64,000 nucleotides of DNA, taken from assembly GCA_036679665.1 (NCBI GenBank), contig JAZHEJ010000041.1, forward strand, positions 21,788 through 85,787, read 5' to 3'. The stretch is from Tethybacter castelli (GTDB taxonomy: Bacteria > Pseudomonadota > Gammaproteobacteria > Tethybacterales > Tethybacteraceae). This document shows, piece by piece, positions 53,725-63,944 of the stretch. Made by a program: the position numbers and the translations under genes. The notes below the pieces were generated by a model that saw nothing but the letters and a program-made list of their open reading frames with translations, was not told where the DNA came from and searched no databases. Numbering within the stretch: the stretch's first letter is position 1; every line of letters starts with the position of its first letter.

Positions 53725-55038
53725 ATGACCATCCCGGCTCCGCAAGACAGCAAATTTGACTACCGAGTCAAAGACATAGGCTTGGCGGCATGGGGGCGTC
53801 GCGAAATCAAGATAGCCGAACGCGAAATGCCCGGCCTGATGCAATTGCGCAAAGAACTGAGTGCAACTCGACCTTTGGACGGCGCCAAGATTGCCGGTTG
53901 CCTGCATATGACGGTCGAAACGGCGGTGCTGATTGAAACGTTGCTGGAGTTGGGAGCGGATCTGCGTTGGAGTTCGTGCAACATTTTTTCCACGCAGGAT
54001 CAGGCTGCCGCCGCGATTGCCGAAGCCGGTGTTCCGGTCTTCGCTTGGAAAGGCGAGAGCGAGGACGAATATTGGGATTGCGTGTCCAATACGCTGTACG
54101 GACCTGATAACTGGCGCCCTGACTTATTGCTTGACGACGGTGGCGATTTGACCGCGCGCGCGTTGACCGACTCTCAGCTGTCCGCAAATCTGGTCGGTAT
54201 CAGTGAAGAAACCACCACCGGCGTGCTCAGACTCGGCGAAATTGCCCAAGCAAACAAACTGCCGTGCCCGGCGTATAACGTCAACGATTCGGTAACCAAG
54301 TCGAAATTCGATAATTTATATGGTTGTCGCGAGTCGCTGATCGACGGCATCAAGCGCGCCACCGACATGATGATTGCCGGCAAAATCGCGGTGGTGTGCG
54401 GTTATGGTGAAGTAGGCAAGGGTTGTGCCGCGGCCCTCAAAGGACTCGGAGCGACGGTGTTGGTCACCGAAGTCGACCCGATTTGTGCGCTCCAAGCGGC
54501 GATGGAGGGATTTCGTGTGGTGCGCCTCGATGATGTTTGCGATCAAGTCAACATCACGGTAACCGCGACCGGCAATTGCTCGGTGCTGACCTACGAACAT
54601 ATGAAGCGTATGCAACACGGCTCGGTTATTTGTAACATTGGTCATTTTGATAACGAAATCGAGGTTGTGAAATTGCGTAGCAACTGCACTTTTGAGCAGG
54701 TCAAGCCCCAGGTGCACGAAGTGGTTTTTGAAGATGGCAAAAAGTTGTTGTTGCTTGCTGAAGGTCGGCTGGTAAATCTTGGCTGCGGCGAAGGACATCC
54801 GAGTTTCGTGATGAGTTGCTCCTTTGTCAACCAGGTGCTCGCACAGATCGATATGTGGGAGCGGCGCGGTCAATTGGCCAAAAAACTGCATATCCTACCT
54901 AAGTTGCTTGATGAAAAAGTCGCGCGGTTGCATCTGGAACATGTGGGCGCGAAGCTCACCAAACTTAGCGAAGAGCAGTCGACGTATATCAATGTACCGG
55001 CCGAGGGTCCTTACAAATCTGAGCACTATCGCTATTGA
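53725..55038 (+). CDS. ahcY: S-adenosylhomocysteine hydrolase
   Basis: The enzyme splits S-adenosylhomocysteine into adenosine and homocysteine, removing the product inhibitor of methyltransferases. At 437 residues it is normal in length. The NAD-binding VVCGYGEVGKGCA, GCLHMTVETAVLIETL in parts, and the C-terminal LAEGRLVNLGCGEGHPS and YKSEHYRY end are all present. It pairs with metK upstream. Confidence 0.98.
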   Translation: MTIPAPQDSKFDYRVKDIGLAAWGRREIKIAEREMPGLMQLRKELSATRPLDGAKIAGCLHMTVETAVLIETLLELGADLRWSSCNIFSTQDQAAAAIAEAGVPVFAWKGESEDEYWDCVSNTLYGPDNWRPDLLLDDGGDLTARALTDSQLSANLVGISEETTTGVLRLGEIAQANKLPCPAYNVNDSVTKSKFDNLYGCRESLIDGIKRATDMMIAGKIAVVCGYGEVGKGCAAALKGLGATVLVTEVDPICALQAAMEGFRVVRLDDVCDQVNITVTATGNCSVLTYEHMKRMQHGSVICNIGHFDNEIEVVKLRSNCTFEQVKPQVHEVVFEDGKKLLLLAEGRLVNLGCGEGHPSFVMSCSFVNQVLAQIDMWERRGQLAKKLHILPKLLDEKVARLHLEHVGAKLTKLSEEQSTYINVPAEGPYKSEHYRY

Positions 55039-55088
55039 GCGCAAGATAACTCACAATTGATCATGTTACTTATTGAAAGAGGATGTAC

Positions 55089-56015
55089 ATGTTGAAAAAA
55101 CACAGACCGCTTTGCAAGCCTAGCCAAATTACGCCGAAAGATAAATTCTTCAATCGGCGCGAGGTTATCGCCGCGTTAGGAGGTGTTGCGCTCGGTTCAG
55201 CCGTTGGTACCGCCAGAGCGAATTTGCCCTCGACGCCATGGCCGCAGAGCTTAAGCGATGAGCATACCCCGCTGGAAAAGTACGCGAGCTACAACAATTT
55301 CTATGAACTTGGCACCGGCAAATCGGATCCGCAAGAAAACGCCGACTTGTACCAGTCGCGGCCGTGGAAAGTCATGGTCGACGGCGCGGTTGCCAAGCCG
55401 GCCGAATACGATGTCGACGAACTGCTCGGTCTGGCCGGACTGCAAGAGCGGGTGTACCGTTTACGTTGCGTGGAGGCTTGGTCGATGGTGGTGCCGTGGT
55501 TGGGTTTTCCACTCAACGAACTGATGAAAAAAGTTGAACCGACTTCACAGGCCAAATATGTGGCCTTCCAGACTTTTAATCCGCTCGATTTGTTTCCGGA
55601 TGATACCAACCGTTCGCTGGAATGGCCTTATGTGGAGGGGTTGCGTATCGATGAGGCAGCCCACGACCTTACCTTGTTGACTTTCGGCGCCTACGGTGAA
55701 GAGTTGCTAAATCAGTCCGGCGCGCCGATGCGGATTGTGGTGCCCTGGAAGTATGGCTACAAAAGCGCCAAGGCTTTGGTGAGAATTTCCTTTGTTGAAG
55801 AAGAACCGCCCACGAGCTGGAGTGTAACCGCTCCGCGCGAATACGGATTTTTCTCTAACGTTAATCCGGAACGTCCCCATCCGCGCTGGTCGCAGGCGCG
55901 TGAACGCGCGGTGGGAGGAGGCATATTTCCGATCAAGCGAGACACGGAGAAATTCAACGGCTATACGGAAGTCGCTTCGCTTTACACGGGAATGGATTTG
56001 ATAGTCAACCACTAG
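55089..56015 (+). CDS. msrP: Methionine sulfoxide reductase catalytic subunit (molybdopterin)
   Basis: MsrP repairs oxidised methionines in envelope proteins with a molybdopterin cofactor. A twin-arginine signal (NRREVIAAL, near residues 22-31) routes it through Tat, and the molybdenum ligand lies in RLRCVEAWSMVVPW (C127). The motif FQTFNPLDLFPD is also typical. I start it at the ATG at 55089 because an AAAGAGG site at 55076-55082 is then correctly spaced; the ATG at 55083 directly abuts that site. msrQ follows. Confidence 0.95.
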   Translation: MLKKHRPLCKPSQITPKDKFFNRREVIAALGGVALGSAVGTARANLPSTPWPQSLSDEHTPLEKYASYNNFYELGTGKSDPQENADLYQSRPWKVMVDGAVAKPAEYDVDELLGLAGLQERVYRLRCVEAWSMVVPWLGFPLNELMKKVEPTSQAKYVAFQTFNPLDLFPDDTNRSLEWPYVEGLRIDEAAHDLTLLTFGAYGEELLNQSGAPMRIVVPWKYGYKSAKALVRISFVEEEPPTSWSVTAPREYGFFSNVNPERPHPRWSQARERAVGGGIFPIKRDTEKFNGYTEVASLYTGMDLIVNH

Positions 56016-56028
56016 CTAGGGCGGATCG

Positions 56029-56655
56029 ATGGCGCTTCCGGCGGTACTGCGCGACATCGGCGTTCGCAAGACACTGCTTTACATAATCGGTCTGATACCG
56101 TTGGTTGCCCTGTTTGTCAGGGTGGTGTTTAGTCCGTCGGCCGATCCTTATGAACATATCGCTCATGTTACCGGCGAAAACGCTTTGCGCCTGCTGATGC
56201 TGACGTTGGCGGTATCGCCGTTGATTTGGTTGCTCAATAAGCCCAGACTGTGCGCTTATCGACGCACTTTGGGGGTATTGACTTTTACTTACGTCGTCGT
56301 TCATTTTGCCGCATATGTGGTCTTTGAGGCCGAGTTTGATCTGGGTTTTTTGCTCAAGGATATTCCTGAGCGGAACTTTATCGCGGTCGGGGTCATTGCA
56401 TTTGTACTTATGTTGCCGTTGGGATTGACTTCGACTAATTATGCGGTGTGTAAACTGGGCAAAAAATGGAAAAAATTGCATCGCCTCATGTATCCGATTG
56501 CATTGCTGGCCCCGTTGCATTTTTTGATGCTCCAGCGTGGTGAAAACCTGACTGAGCCGTTGATCTACATGGCGATTGCGATTGCGTTGCTGGCGTTTAG
56601 AGTGGTCAAATGGCGCACCGCCAAACGCGCCAGAGCTGTTAATCAGCCCGCCTAA
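56029..56655 (+). CDS. msrQ: Haem-binding membrane subunit MsrQ
   Basis: MsrQ passes electrons from the quinone pool to MsrP. The 208-residue protein has five to six transmembrane segments and the ferric-reductase-like haem histidines in YVVVHFAAYVVFE and KLHRLMYPIALLAPLHF by parts. It begins 13 bp after the msrP stop. Confidence 0.93.
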   Translation: MALPAVLRDIGVRKTLLYIIGLIPLVALFVRVVFSPSADPYEHIAHVTGENALRLLMLTLAVSPLIWLLNKPRLCAYRRTLGVLTFTYVVVHFAAYVVFEAEFDLGFLLKDIPERNFIAVGVIAFVLMLPLGLTSTNYAVCKLGKKWKKLHRLMYPIALLAPLHFLMLQRGENLTEPLIYMAIAIALLAFRVVKWRTAKRARAVNQPA

Positions 56656-56662
56656 TCGGTAG

Positions 56663-57793
56663 ATGGAGCAGATTAACCGCTATGCGGCGGCGTTGGCGGA
56701 AAATTTGAATTTAGGTTTGATTGGGGCGATTTCACTCGGCATAGCCTTGGTGTTTGCCTTGGCAGTGTATGTCGGCTTAGGGCTGATTTCAAATCGGCTA
56801 AACAAGGAAAGTCACTGGCGGATGTTTTTGCAAGTGGTGCGCGCGCCGCTGGCGCTATTGGTGTTGTGCAACAGCCTGTTTGAAAACCTTACTTTGGTGG
56901 TGCCGGACCAATTCAATAAGTGGCTGGCCGGAGTAGACACCTTGCAGGCGCTGTTGATTATTTTGGTGCTGCTGTGGATCGCGTTGCGTTACATTCGCCG
57001 CATTGAAGTCGTGCTTGACGCGCGGGCGGCGCGCGACGGAGCGGTGGAATTACCGTTAATTCGCGAAAAGGTGGATCGAGGCACGATTCAGATAATTTTC
57101 AAGATATTTCGAGCGCTGTCTTATGCGGCGGTCGTGCTGATGGCATTGCAGGCGTTCGGTTTGAGTATTGCCGGTCTGCTGGCTTTTGGCGGAGTGGGCG
57201 GTATTGTGGTCGGTTTTGCCGCCCGCGACATCATCAGCAATATGTTTAACGGCTTGCGGATTTTCTGGAGCCGCCCTTTTGTCATCGGGGACTGGATTAA
57301 GTGCCCGAGCGCCAATATTGAGGGCGTGGTGGAGGATATCGGCTGGCAGGTAACCCAGATTCGCACTTTCGACAAACGGCCGTTGTATGTTCCCAATGCG
57401 ATTTTGGGAGCTAGTGTCATTGAAAACCCGCAGCGGATGACCAATCGACGCATCTATCAGTACTTCGGATTGCGCTACGAGGATATCGGCAAAATGCCGG
57501 CGGTTCTAAAAGCGGTACGTGCAATGCTCGCTGAGCATCCAGAAGTTGATCAGCAGCAGGCGTGCATGGTCAATCTGGACAAATTTGGCGATTTTTCCGT
57601 GGATTTTTTCGTCTATTGTCTTACCACGACCACCAATTGGGTGCATTATCACCACGTAAAAGAGGACATACTGCTGAAGATTGCCGACATCGTCGCAAGC
57701 AACGGTGCGGATTTCGCTTTCCCGACCCGAACGATCAATCTAGCTTCGTCGCCAGAGAAAATCAATTCGGAGGATTTGATATCCGATAGCTGA
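56663..57793 (+). CDS. MscS-family mechanosensitive channel
   Basis: The 376-residue protein has transmembrane segments near 17-38, 50-70 and 90-110, a pore region GGVGGIVVGFAARDIISNMFNG in parts, and the beta domain FVIGDWI...GVVEDIGW. These mark small-conductance mechanosensitive channels that open under osmotic shock. The start lies 7 bp after msrQ; the link may be only positional. Confidence 0.9.
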   Translation: MEQINRYAAALAENLNLGLIGAISLGIALVFALAVYVGLGLISNRLNKESHWRMFLQVVRAPLALLVLCNSLFENLTLVVPDQFNKWLAGVDTLQALLIILVLLWIALRYIRRIEVVLDARAARDGAVELPLIREKVDRGTIQIIFKIFRALSYAAVVLMALQAFGLSIAGLLAFGGVGGIVVGFAARDIISNMFNGLRIFWSRPFVIGDWIKCPSANIEGVVEDIGWQVTQIRTFDKRPLYVPNAILGASVIENPQRMTNRRIYQYFGLRYEDIGKMPAVLKAVRAMLAEHPEVDQQQACMVNLDKFGDFSVDFFVYCLTTTTNWVHYHHVKEDILLKIADIVASNGADFAFPTRTINLASSPEKINSEDLISDS

Positions 57794-57794
57794 T

Positions 57795-58565
57795 CTACAA
57801 CGCGTAATCGATAACCACCGGCGCGTGATCGGACAAAATCGGATCTTTGTCGATCGCGGCGCGCAATGCCGTGTCGGCGACAACCGCGGTTGCCAACTGA
57901 TAGTCGATGCGCCAGCCCACATTGCGCTGTCGGCAGTTGCCACGCTGAGTCCACCAAGTATAAAGGTCTTCGCCCTGGTCAAGCTGGCGAAATACGTCAA
58001 TCCAGGCACCGGAGTTGACAAGCTTGTCCATCCAAGCGCGCTCTTGCGGAAGAAATCCCGAATTGCGCAGATTATTCTTCCAATTTTTAATATCTTTTTT
58101 GGTATGAGCGATATTGATGTCGCCGGCGACAATGACCTTACGGTCAGCTTTTTGAAGTTCTTTGAGGCGCTGGCGCAGCAGATCCATACACTGATACTTT
58201 ATTTGTTGGCGCTTGGCGCCGGAAGTGCCTGAAGGCAGATACAAAGATATCACCGTTAGATCGCCGAAGCGCGCTTCTAACCAACGTCCTTCTTGATCAA
58301 ACAGCGGATGGCCGAATTTGGCGTTTATCGTGTCAGCCGGCTTTGCACTTAGCAACGCCACGCCGGCATAGCCGGGTTTGACGGCTGGTTGCCAATAGGC
58401 ATGCCAGTTATCCGGACCGTTGGCCCAGTCGCCCAACGCCGCGGGAGTGGCGCGAATTTCTTGCAGACACAGGATGTCCGGTTGCCGTCGCCGGATCCAT
58501 GCTTCAAGTCCCTTGCGTAACGCCGCGCGCACGCCGTTGCAGTTTAAAGTCGCCACTTTGATCAT
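57795..58565 (-). CDS. xthA: Exodeoxyribonuclease III-type AP endonuclease
   Basis: The enzyme cuts DNA at abasic sites and has 3' repair activities. The 256-residue protein reads KVATLNCNGVRAAL at the start, then CLQEIRA, GVALLSAKP, AGDINIAHTKKD, RIDYQLAT and LSDHAPVV, the family order. The ATG at 58565 is preferred to the upstream TTG at 58586. Its stop lies close to the stop of the convergent MscS-like gene. Confidence 0.95.
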   Translation of the reverse strand: MIKVATLNCNGVRAALRKGLEAWIRRRQPDILCLQEIRATPAALGDWANGPDNWHAYWQPAVKPGYAGVALLSAKPADTINAKFGHPLFDQEGRWLEARFGDLTVISLYLPSGTSGAKRQQIKYQCMDLLRQRLKELQKADRKVIVAGDINIAHTKKDIKNWKNNLRNSGFLPQERAWMDKLVNSGAWIDVFRQLDQGEDLYTWWTQRGNCRQRNVGWRIDYQLATAVVADTALRAAIDKDPILSDHAPVVIDYAL

Positions 58566-58636
58566 GTCAGGCGAATGGTGGAACAAAAATATACAATAGC
58601 GATACGCATCGGCTGTAGTTTAGCCGCGCTAAGCAA

Positions 58637-59536
58637 ATGGCGAAGTTGCTATCTACCGATTATAGAAAAGGCTTGGCCTACGGGCTAGCCGGAATGTTGT
58701 TATTGTCGCCGGACGGGTTGATGATCCGGATCGTTGAAGTGGACCAAGAAACCTATATCGCGGCGCGCAGTCTGTTTACCGCGCTAGGGATGATATGTAT
58801 GAATTTGTTGTTTGGCTCTTTGCGGTTGCCAACCGGCGTTCAACGCCGGGCAAGCATCGCTTACGGCTTGCTGTTTGGTATCGGATCGATAATGTTTTTC
58901 AAATCGGTGCAATCTACTGAATTGACCAATACGTTGGTGATCATATCGGCCGGGCCGTTACTTGCGGCGATTTTTGCGGCGGTGTTTATTAAAGAGCGGA
59001 TTTACCGACATACTTGGATTGCGTGCGGTCTGGCGCTGGCGGCGGCGGTGCTGGTGTTTTCAACCGAGCCTAGCGCGCAGTTTGCCGGCGGTAGCGACGG
59101 TCGGTGGATCGCGGTCGGCAATGTGCTTTTGATATCGATTTCTTTGGTGTTGATCCGTAGATTTTCCAAGGTCGACATTATTTTGGGAGCCGCCGCCGGA
59201 GCCGGTTTGGTCGGGTTGAGCTTTGTTCCGTTCGCTGATTTTGCCAACGTTACACCATTGGTGTGGATTCAAATGTTCATTGGCGGTTTTATTATTCAAG
59301 GCATCTCGTTTTGGTTGATTACCCGTAGCGCAAGATTGCTCGCGCCGCCTCAAGTAAGCTTATTGTTTCAAATCGAATTGATTTTTGGGCCGGCGTTGTT
59401 GTGGCTGTTTGTCAATGAAGTGCCCTCTATACAGACCGTGATGGCCGGGGTGATTATGGTTTGCGTGTTGGTGATGAATTTATATTTTTCCTTGAAGATG
59501 GAACGTCAAGCAAGGTTGGACAAAGTTGCTTCGTAG
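58637..59536 (+). CDS. EamA/DMT-family transporter
   Basis: The 299-residue membrane protein has about ten hydrophobic helices arranged as two EamA repeats, including GLLFGIGSIMFFKSVQSTELTN in parts and LGPALLWLFVNEVPSIQTVMAG near the end. Such proteins export small metabolites; the substrate is unknown. It starts divergent from xthA with a 71-bp spacer. Confidence 0.85.
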   Translation: MAKLLSTDYRKGLAYGLAGMLLLSPDGLMIRIVEVDQETYIAARSLFTALGMICMNLLFGSLRLPTGVQRRASIAYGLLFGIGSIMFFKSVQSTELTNTLVIISAGPLLAAIFAAVFIKERIYRHTWIACGLALAAAVLVFSTEPSAQFAGGSDGRWIAVGNVLLISISLVLIRRFSKVDIILGAAAGAGLVGLSFVPFADFANVTPLVWIQMFIGGFIIQGISFWLITRSARLLAPPQVSLLFQIELIFGPALLWLFVNEVPSIQTVMAGVIMVCVLVMNLYFSLKMERQARLDKVAS

Positions 59537-59561
59537 CGTTACTTTTTCGTAAACTGTAAAA

Positions 59562-60479
59562 ATGCCGGCCGACCGCCATCCGCACGATTTGGTATCCGCA
59601 CCCGTGCTGGAGAAATTTCTTGACAGCTTGTTACTTGAGGACGGACTTGCCCCTGCGACCCTGCGATCTTATCGTTCCGACTTGGTCAGCTTTGCAAGTT
59701 GGTGTGAAGCGACGTACGAGCGACAGCTGACTGTTGCGACCACGGCGGATATCCTGGCTTATCTGGCCAAGCGCAGCGCCGACGGCGCTCATCCGCGCAG
59801 CGTCGGACGGCTGATCAGTTGTTTGCGCAGGTTTTACCGTTATTTGGTGCGTGAGCAAATCTGCGTGGCCGACCCGACCGTGCGGCTTAAAAGACCGCGC
59901 CAAGTCCAAGGATTGCCGCAGGTGCTAAGTAATGCGGAAATCGAGACTCTTTTTGCGCAACCGGATGTTGCCACCAATTTGGGGTTGCGCAACCGGACGA
60001 TGCTCGAACTGATGTATGCCGGCGGACTTAGGGTGTCTGAATTGGTGGCATTGCGACTTGATCAGTTGAGTCAAGATGCGCAGTGCGCGCGCCTGATCGG
60101 CAAAGGAAACAAAGAGCGGTTGGTGCCATACGGTGACGAGGCGGCAAGTTGGCTGGCACGGTATTTGAGTACCGCCCGTCCGCAGCTGACTAGTCGGCCG
60201 GTTGACGAGGTGTTCTTATCGCAACGCGGCAGCGGGATGACAAGGCAAATGTTTTGGGTCATGGTAAAGCGTTATGCTCATGAAGCAAAGATAGACAAAC
60301 AGTTGTCGCCACATTCGTTGCGCCACGCTTTTGCGACGCACCTGGTAGACCACGGCGCAGATTTACGCAGCGTGCAACTGCTGTTGGGACACAGTAGCAT
60401 TTCAACCACGCAGATTTACACCCAGGTTGCCAAGGTTCGACTTAAAAATTTGCATGCCGATCACCACTTGCGCGCCTAG
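59562..60479 (+). CDS. xerD: Tyrosine recombinase XerD
   Basis: XerD resolves chromosome dimers at dif with XerC and FtsK. The 305-residue protein has the catalytic residues R157 (GGLRVSEL), H251-x-x-R254 (HSLRH), H in LLGHSS and Y286 (IYTQV). Its length, composition and position in an ordinary chromosomal cluster point to the housekeeping enzyme rather than an island integrase. Confidence 0.93.
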   Translation: MPADRHPHDLVSAPVLEKFLDSLLLEDGLAPATLRSYRSDLVSFASWCEATYERQLTVATTADILAYLAKRSADGAHPRSVGRLISCLRRFYRYLVREQICVADPTVRLKRPRQVQGLPQVLSNAEIETLFAQPDVATNLGLRNRTMLELMYAGGLRVSELVALRLDQLSQDAQCARLIGKGNKERLVPYGDEAASWLARYLSTARPQLTSRPVDEVFLSQRGSGMTRQMFWVMVKRYAHEAKIDKQLSPHSLRHAFATHLVDHGADLRSVQLLLGHSSISTTQIYTQVAKVRLKNLHADHHLRA

Positions 60480-60500
60480 CGGCGCGTCCAAGTTTGGCCG

Positions 60501-63500
60501 ATGAATAAAATTGCGCGCTGGCAGTTTTGGATTGATCGCGGCGGAACGTTCACCGATGTTATCGGCCGCGCTCCGAACGGCAGCCTTCATTTGACCAAAT
60601 TGCCTTCCGCCGGAGGCAACTTTTGCGGCGACGCGGCGGTCGCGGGCATTCGTCAGTTGCTAAAAGTCGCGCCGGATGTTCCGCTTTCGGCTAAGCAAAT
60701 TGAAACGGTCCGGATGGGAACCACGGTTGCGACCAACGCACTGCTTGAGCGAAGAGGTGCCAAAGTGGCGCTGGTGATAACGCGCGGTTTTGCCGACGCT
60801 TTGCGGATTCGCCATCAGGACCGACCGCGGTTGTTTGATTTTTTCCCCCGTCGTTCCGAACCTTTGTATACCAAAGTCATCGAGGTTGATGAGCGGGTCA
60901 TGGCGTCCGGGGCGGTCGTGCGCAAGGTGGAACACAAGGCGCTGCGTCTTAAGCTTGAAAAGTTGTTACGCGAAGGTATTAAGGCGGTGGCCGTGGTTTG
61001 CATGCACGGCTATCGTCATCAGCAACATGAAGCTCAAATCGCTCAATTGTGTCGCACATTGGGCTTTGAGTGGGTCTATGCGTCCGGCGCCACGGAGCCG
61101 CTGATCGGAATGGTGGGACGAGGCGAGACCACGGTTGCCGACGCTTATCTTACGCCGCTGTTGCGCTATTATGCGCAGACGGTCGCAACGCAACTTGGCA
61201 AAATTCCGTTGCAGTTTATGCAGTCCAACGGTGGACTGGTTGATGCCGCGGCGTTTTCCGGACGCAATGCGGTGTTGTCAGGCCCGGCCGGCGGTGTGAT
61301 CGGCACGGTCAAAATCGGGTCCGCAAAAGGTTTCGAACGTTTGGTGTCGTTTGATATGGGCGGTACTTCCACCGATGTCGCGCATTGGGCCGATGAACTT
61401 GAACGCACCACGGACACCGAGTTAGCTGATGTGAGCTTGCGCGCGCCGATGTTGCGCATCAATACGATAGCCGCGGGCGGCGGTTCCGAATGCTGGTTTG
61501 GTTCAGGGCGACTGCGGATCGGCCCTCAATCGTCCGGGGCCGATCCGGGACCGGCATGTTATGGCCGCGGCGGGCCTTTAACCGTGACCGACTGTAATTT
61601 ACTGACCGGAAGGATTGTTCCTGAGGCGATGCCCGCGGTGTTCGGCCCTGATCATATCCAGCGTCTGGATGAGCTAGCCGCCCGCCGTCGGCTGCGCGCA
61701 ATTGTGCGCAAACTAAATCGTGCGGTCAGTGTCGAGCAACTGGCGGCTGATTTTCTTGATGTTGCCAACGAGAATATGGCTAAAGCGGTCAAATCGATAT
61801 CGGTGCAACGTGGTCATGATTTGGCTCGCGATTATGTGTTGGTCGCGTTTGGCGGAGCCGGGGGCCAGCATGCCTGCGCGCTCGCTGACAAGCTTAATAT
61901 CGAACGGGTGTTCGTTCATCCTCTTGCCGGAGTGCTGTCAGCGACGGGGATCGGCTTGGCGGCGGTGCGGGCGGTGCGTCAGTGCTCACTGGAAATACCG
62001 CTAAGCGGTAATCATAAGCGCTTGAAAGTAGAACTTTTAAAACTTGCCAACCGGGCCAAAGCGGAAGTAAAGCGTGCTCCGGGTCAACGTTCAAGGTTGA
62101 AGGTGAAGCTTACCGCGCAACTACGCTATACCGGAAGCTTTGCTCATATCGACGTGGAGTATACGACCGCCAAAATGATGCTGACCGCGTTCGCGAAAGA
62201 GCATAAACGGCAGTTTGGTTTTGCGCGGCCTGGGGTGCGAGTGGTTATCGCCGGCGCACAAGCTGAAGCAATCAGCGAACCGGTATCATCCGCCATTCTT
62301 GCCGTCGTAACCGGCAATGATGACACCAAGCTTGCCGCGCACACGCGAGTTTTTGAAAACGCAAAATGGCACCGGGCCAAATTGACCCGCCGCCACGACC
62401 TGGCGGCCGGGCAGATTATCGTTGGACCGGCTCTGGTTTTAGAAGACACCGCAACGACGTACGTGGGGGTGAATTGGCGCGCCGTGGTGGGTGATGACGG
62501 CAGCATGCTGATAACTCGTAAGGGCAATCGCAAAGCGGTGTCCAAATCCGGTTTTAAGCGCGCTGATCCGGCCCGGCTGGAAATTTACAACAATTTGTTT
62601 ATGAGTGTCGCTGAGCAGATGGGCCATGTACTGCGCGGTTCCGCGATGTCGGTGAACATTAAAGAGCGGCTGGATTTTTCGTGCGCGGTGTTCGACGCTG
62701 AGGGTCTGTTGGTCGCTAACGCGCCGCACATACCGGTACATTTGGGTTCGATGGGCGCTAGCGTTCAGGCGGTAATTCGCGCCAATGGCAATAAGATACG
62801 CCGCGGCGATGCCTGGTTGCTCAACGCGCCATATGCCGGAGGTACTCACTTACCCGATCTAACCGTGGTGTCGCCGGTTTTTATAACCGGGTCCACTCCT
62901 GATTTTTTCGTATGCTCACGCGGCCATCACGCGGATGTCGGCGGTATCACCCCGGGTTCAATGCCGCCACATTCAACCAAGTTGACCGAAGAGGGAATCT
63001 TGTTTGATAATTTTCCAATCGTTTCGCGAGGCAGATTTAATGAGACAAGCCTGCGCACCAAACTTGGCGAAGGCCTGTGGCCGGCGCGCAATCCTGATCA
63101 GAATGTTGCGGACCTGTTAGCGCAGCTTGCCGCCAACGCCAAAGGCGCGCACGAGCTTGGCAGTGTTTGTTCCCGTCACAGTTATGCGGAAGTGACAGCC
63201 TATATGCGCCATATCCAGAACAACGCCGCCAAAGCAGTCGCGGCGCTACTGACGAAGTTGCGCCCGGGCAGCTGTGTGGTGCGCATGGATAACGGCCATC
63301 AAATTTGCGTGAAGATAAGCATTCATGACAACCAAAAGCGGGCAACAATAGATTTTTCCGGCACCAGCGGACAAGTTGCCGATAATACCAATGCGCCGCG
63401 GGCGGTCGTGCAAGCGGCCGTGTACTATGTGTTGCGGGGACTGCTCGCAGAAGACATTCCGCTAAACGCCGGTTGCTTGCGTCCGATCAGGTTGCAAGTT

Positions 63501-63944
63501 CCGGCGCAAAGTGTGCTCAACCCGGATCGCAACGCTGCCGTGGCAGCCGGCAACGTCGAAACCTCACAGGCGATAGTAGACTGTTTGTTAGGTGCGTTGG
63601 GAGTATGCGCGGGCGGGCAAGGGACAATGAACAATGTTACGATTGGCAATGAACGTTATCAGTATTACGAAACTGTATGTGGCGGCACCGGCGCGGGACC
63701 GCGGTGCGACGGTTCTTCGGCGATTCATGCCCATATGACCAATACGCGTATAACCGACCCGGAAGTATTGGAAGAGCAATTGCCGGTTGTGGTCGAACGG
63801 TTTGGCATTCGGCGTGGTTCCGGAGGCGGCGGTCGCCACCGCGGCGGCGACGGGGTAGTGCGCGGGTTGCGGTTTTTGGAAGACATGCAAGTTGCGGTGT
63901 TGGCTGATCGGCGCCGAATTGCCCGGGCGGGCAAGGGACAATGA
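60501..63944 (+). CDS. Hydantoinase/5-oxoprolinase, HyuA-HyuB fusion (3' end scrambled)
   Basis: The 1147-residue frame has a HyuA-like half (WIDRGGTFTDVIG, FDMGGTSTDVAHW, ADPGPACYGRGG and AFGGAGGQHAC) and, from about residue 680, a HyuB-like half (LANAPHIPVHLGSM by key residues, LTEEGILFDNFPI, GSGGGGRHRGGDG). Such fusions hydrolyse 5-oxoproline or hydantoins using ATP. The frame ends early: after ADRRRIA the sequence runs into a copy of 63610-63686 instead of the expected glycine-rich end, giving a false stop at 63944. The true gene is expected to be about 1200 residues. Confidence 0.82.
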   Translation: MNKIARWQFWIDRGGTFTDVIGRAPNGSLHLTKLPSAGGNFCGDAAVAGIRQLLKVAPDVPLSAKQIETVRMGTTVATNALLERRGAKVALVITRGFADALRIRHQDRPRLFDFFPRRSEPLYTKVIEVDERVMASGAVVRKVEHKALRLKLEKLLREGIKAVAVVCMHGYRHQQHEAQIAQLCRTLGFEWVYASGATEPLIGMVGRGETTVADAYLTPLLRYYAQTVATQLGKIPLQFMQSNGGLVDAAAFSGRNAVLSGPAGGVIGTVKIGSAKGFERLVSFDMGGTSTDVAHWADELERTTDTELADVSLRAPMLRINTIAAGGGSECWFGSGRLRIGPQSSGADPGPACYGRGGPLTVTDCNLLTGRIVPEAMPAVFGPDHIQRLDELAARRRLRAIVRKLNRAVSVEQLAADFLDVANENMAKAVKSISVQRGHDLARDYVLVAFGGAGGQHACALADKLNIERVFVHPLAGVLSATGIGLAAVRAVRQCSLEIPLSGNHKRLKVELLKLANRAKAEVKRAPGQRSRLKVKLTAQLRYTGSFAHIDVEYTTAKMMLTAFAKEHKRQFGFARPGVRVVIAGAQAEAISEPVSSAILAVVTGNDDTKLAAHTRVFENAKWHRAKLTRRHDLAAGQIIVGPALVLEDTATTYVGVNWRAVVGDDGSMLITRKGNRKAVSKSGFKRADPARLEIYNNLFMSVAEQMGHVLRGSAMSVNIKERLDFSCAVFDAEGLLVANAPHIPVHLGSMGASVQAVIRANGNKIRRGDAWLLNAPYAGGTHLPDLTVVSPVFITGSTPDFFVCSRGHHADVGGITPGSMPPHSTKLTEEGILFDNFPIVSRGRFNETSLRTKLGEGLWPARNPDQNVADLLAQLAANAKGAHELGSVCSRHSYAEVTAYMRHIQNNAAKAVAALLTKLRPGSCVVRMDNGHQICVKISIHDNQKRATIDFSGTSGQVADNTNAPRAVVQAAVYYVLRGLLAEDIPLNAGCLRPIRLQVPAQSVLNPDRNAAVAAGNVETSQAIVDCLLGALGVCAGGQGTMNNVTIGNERYQYYETVCGGTGAGPRCDGSSAIHAHMTNTRITDPEVLEEQLPVVVERFGIRRGSGGGGRHRGGDGVVRGLRFLEDMQVAVLADRRRIARAGKGQ
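63610..63686. repeat. First copy of the exact 77-bp repeat at the contig end
   Basis: This segment inside the hydantoinase gene is identical to the last 77 bases of the window, 314 bp downstream. Only the first eight or so bases (CGGGCGGG) look like a natural microhomology. Confidence 0.9.

Noticed and set aside
59562..60479. Tyrosine recombinase as a possible island integrase
   Set aside because: Its sequence and position in an ordinary chromosomal block fit housekeeping XerD, and it is more than 10 kb from the tra region and its cargo.
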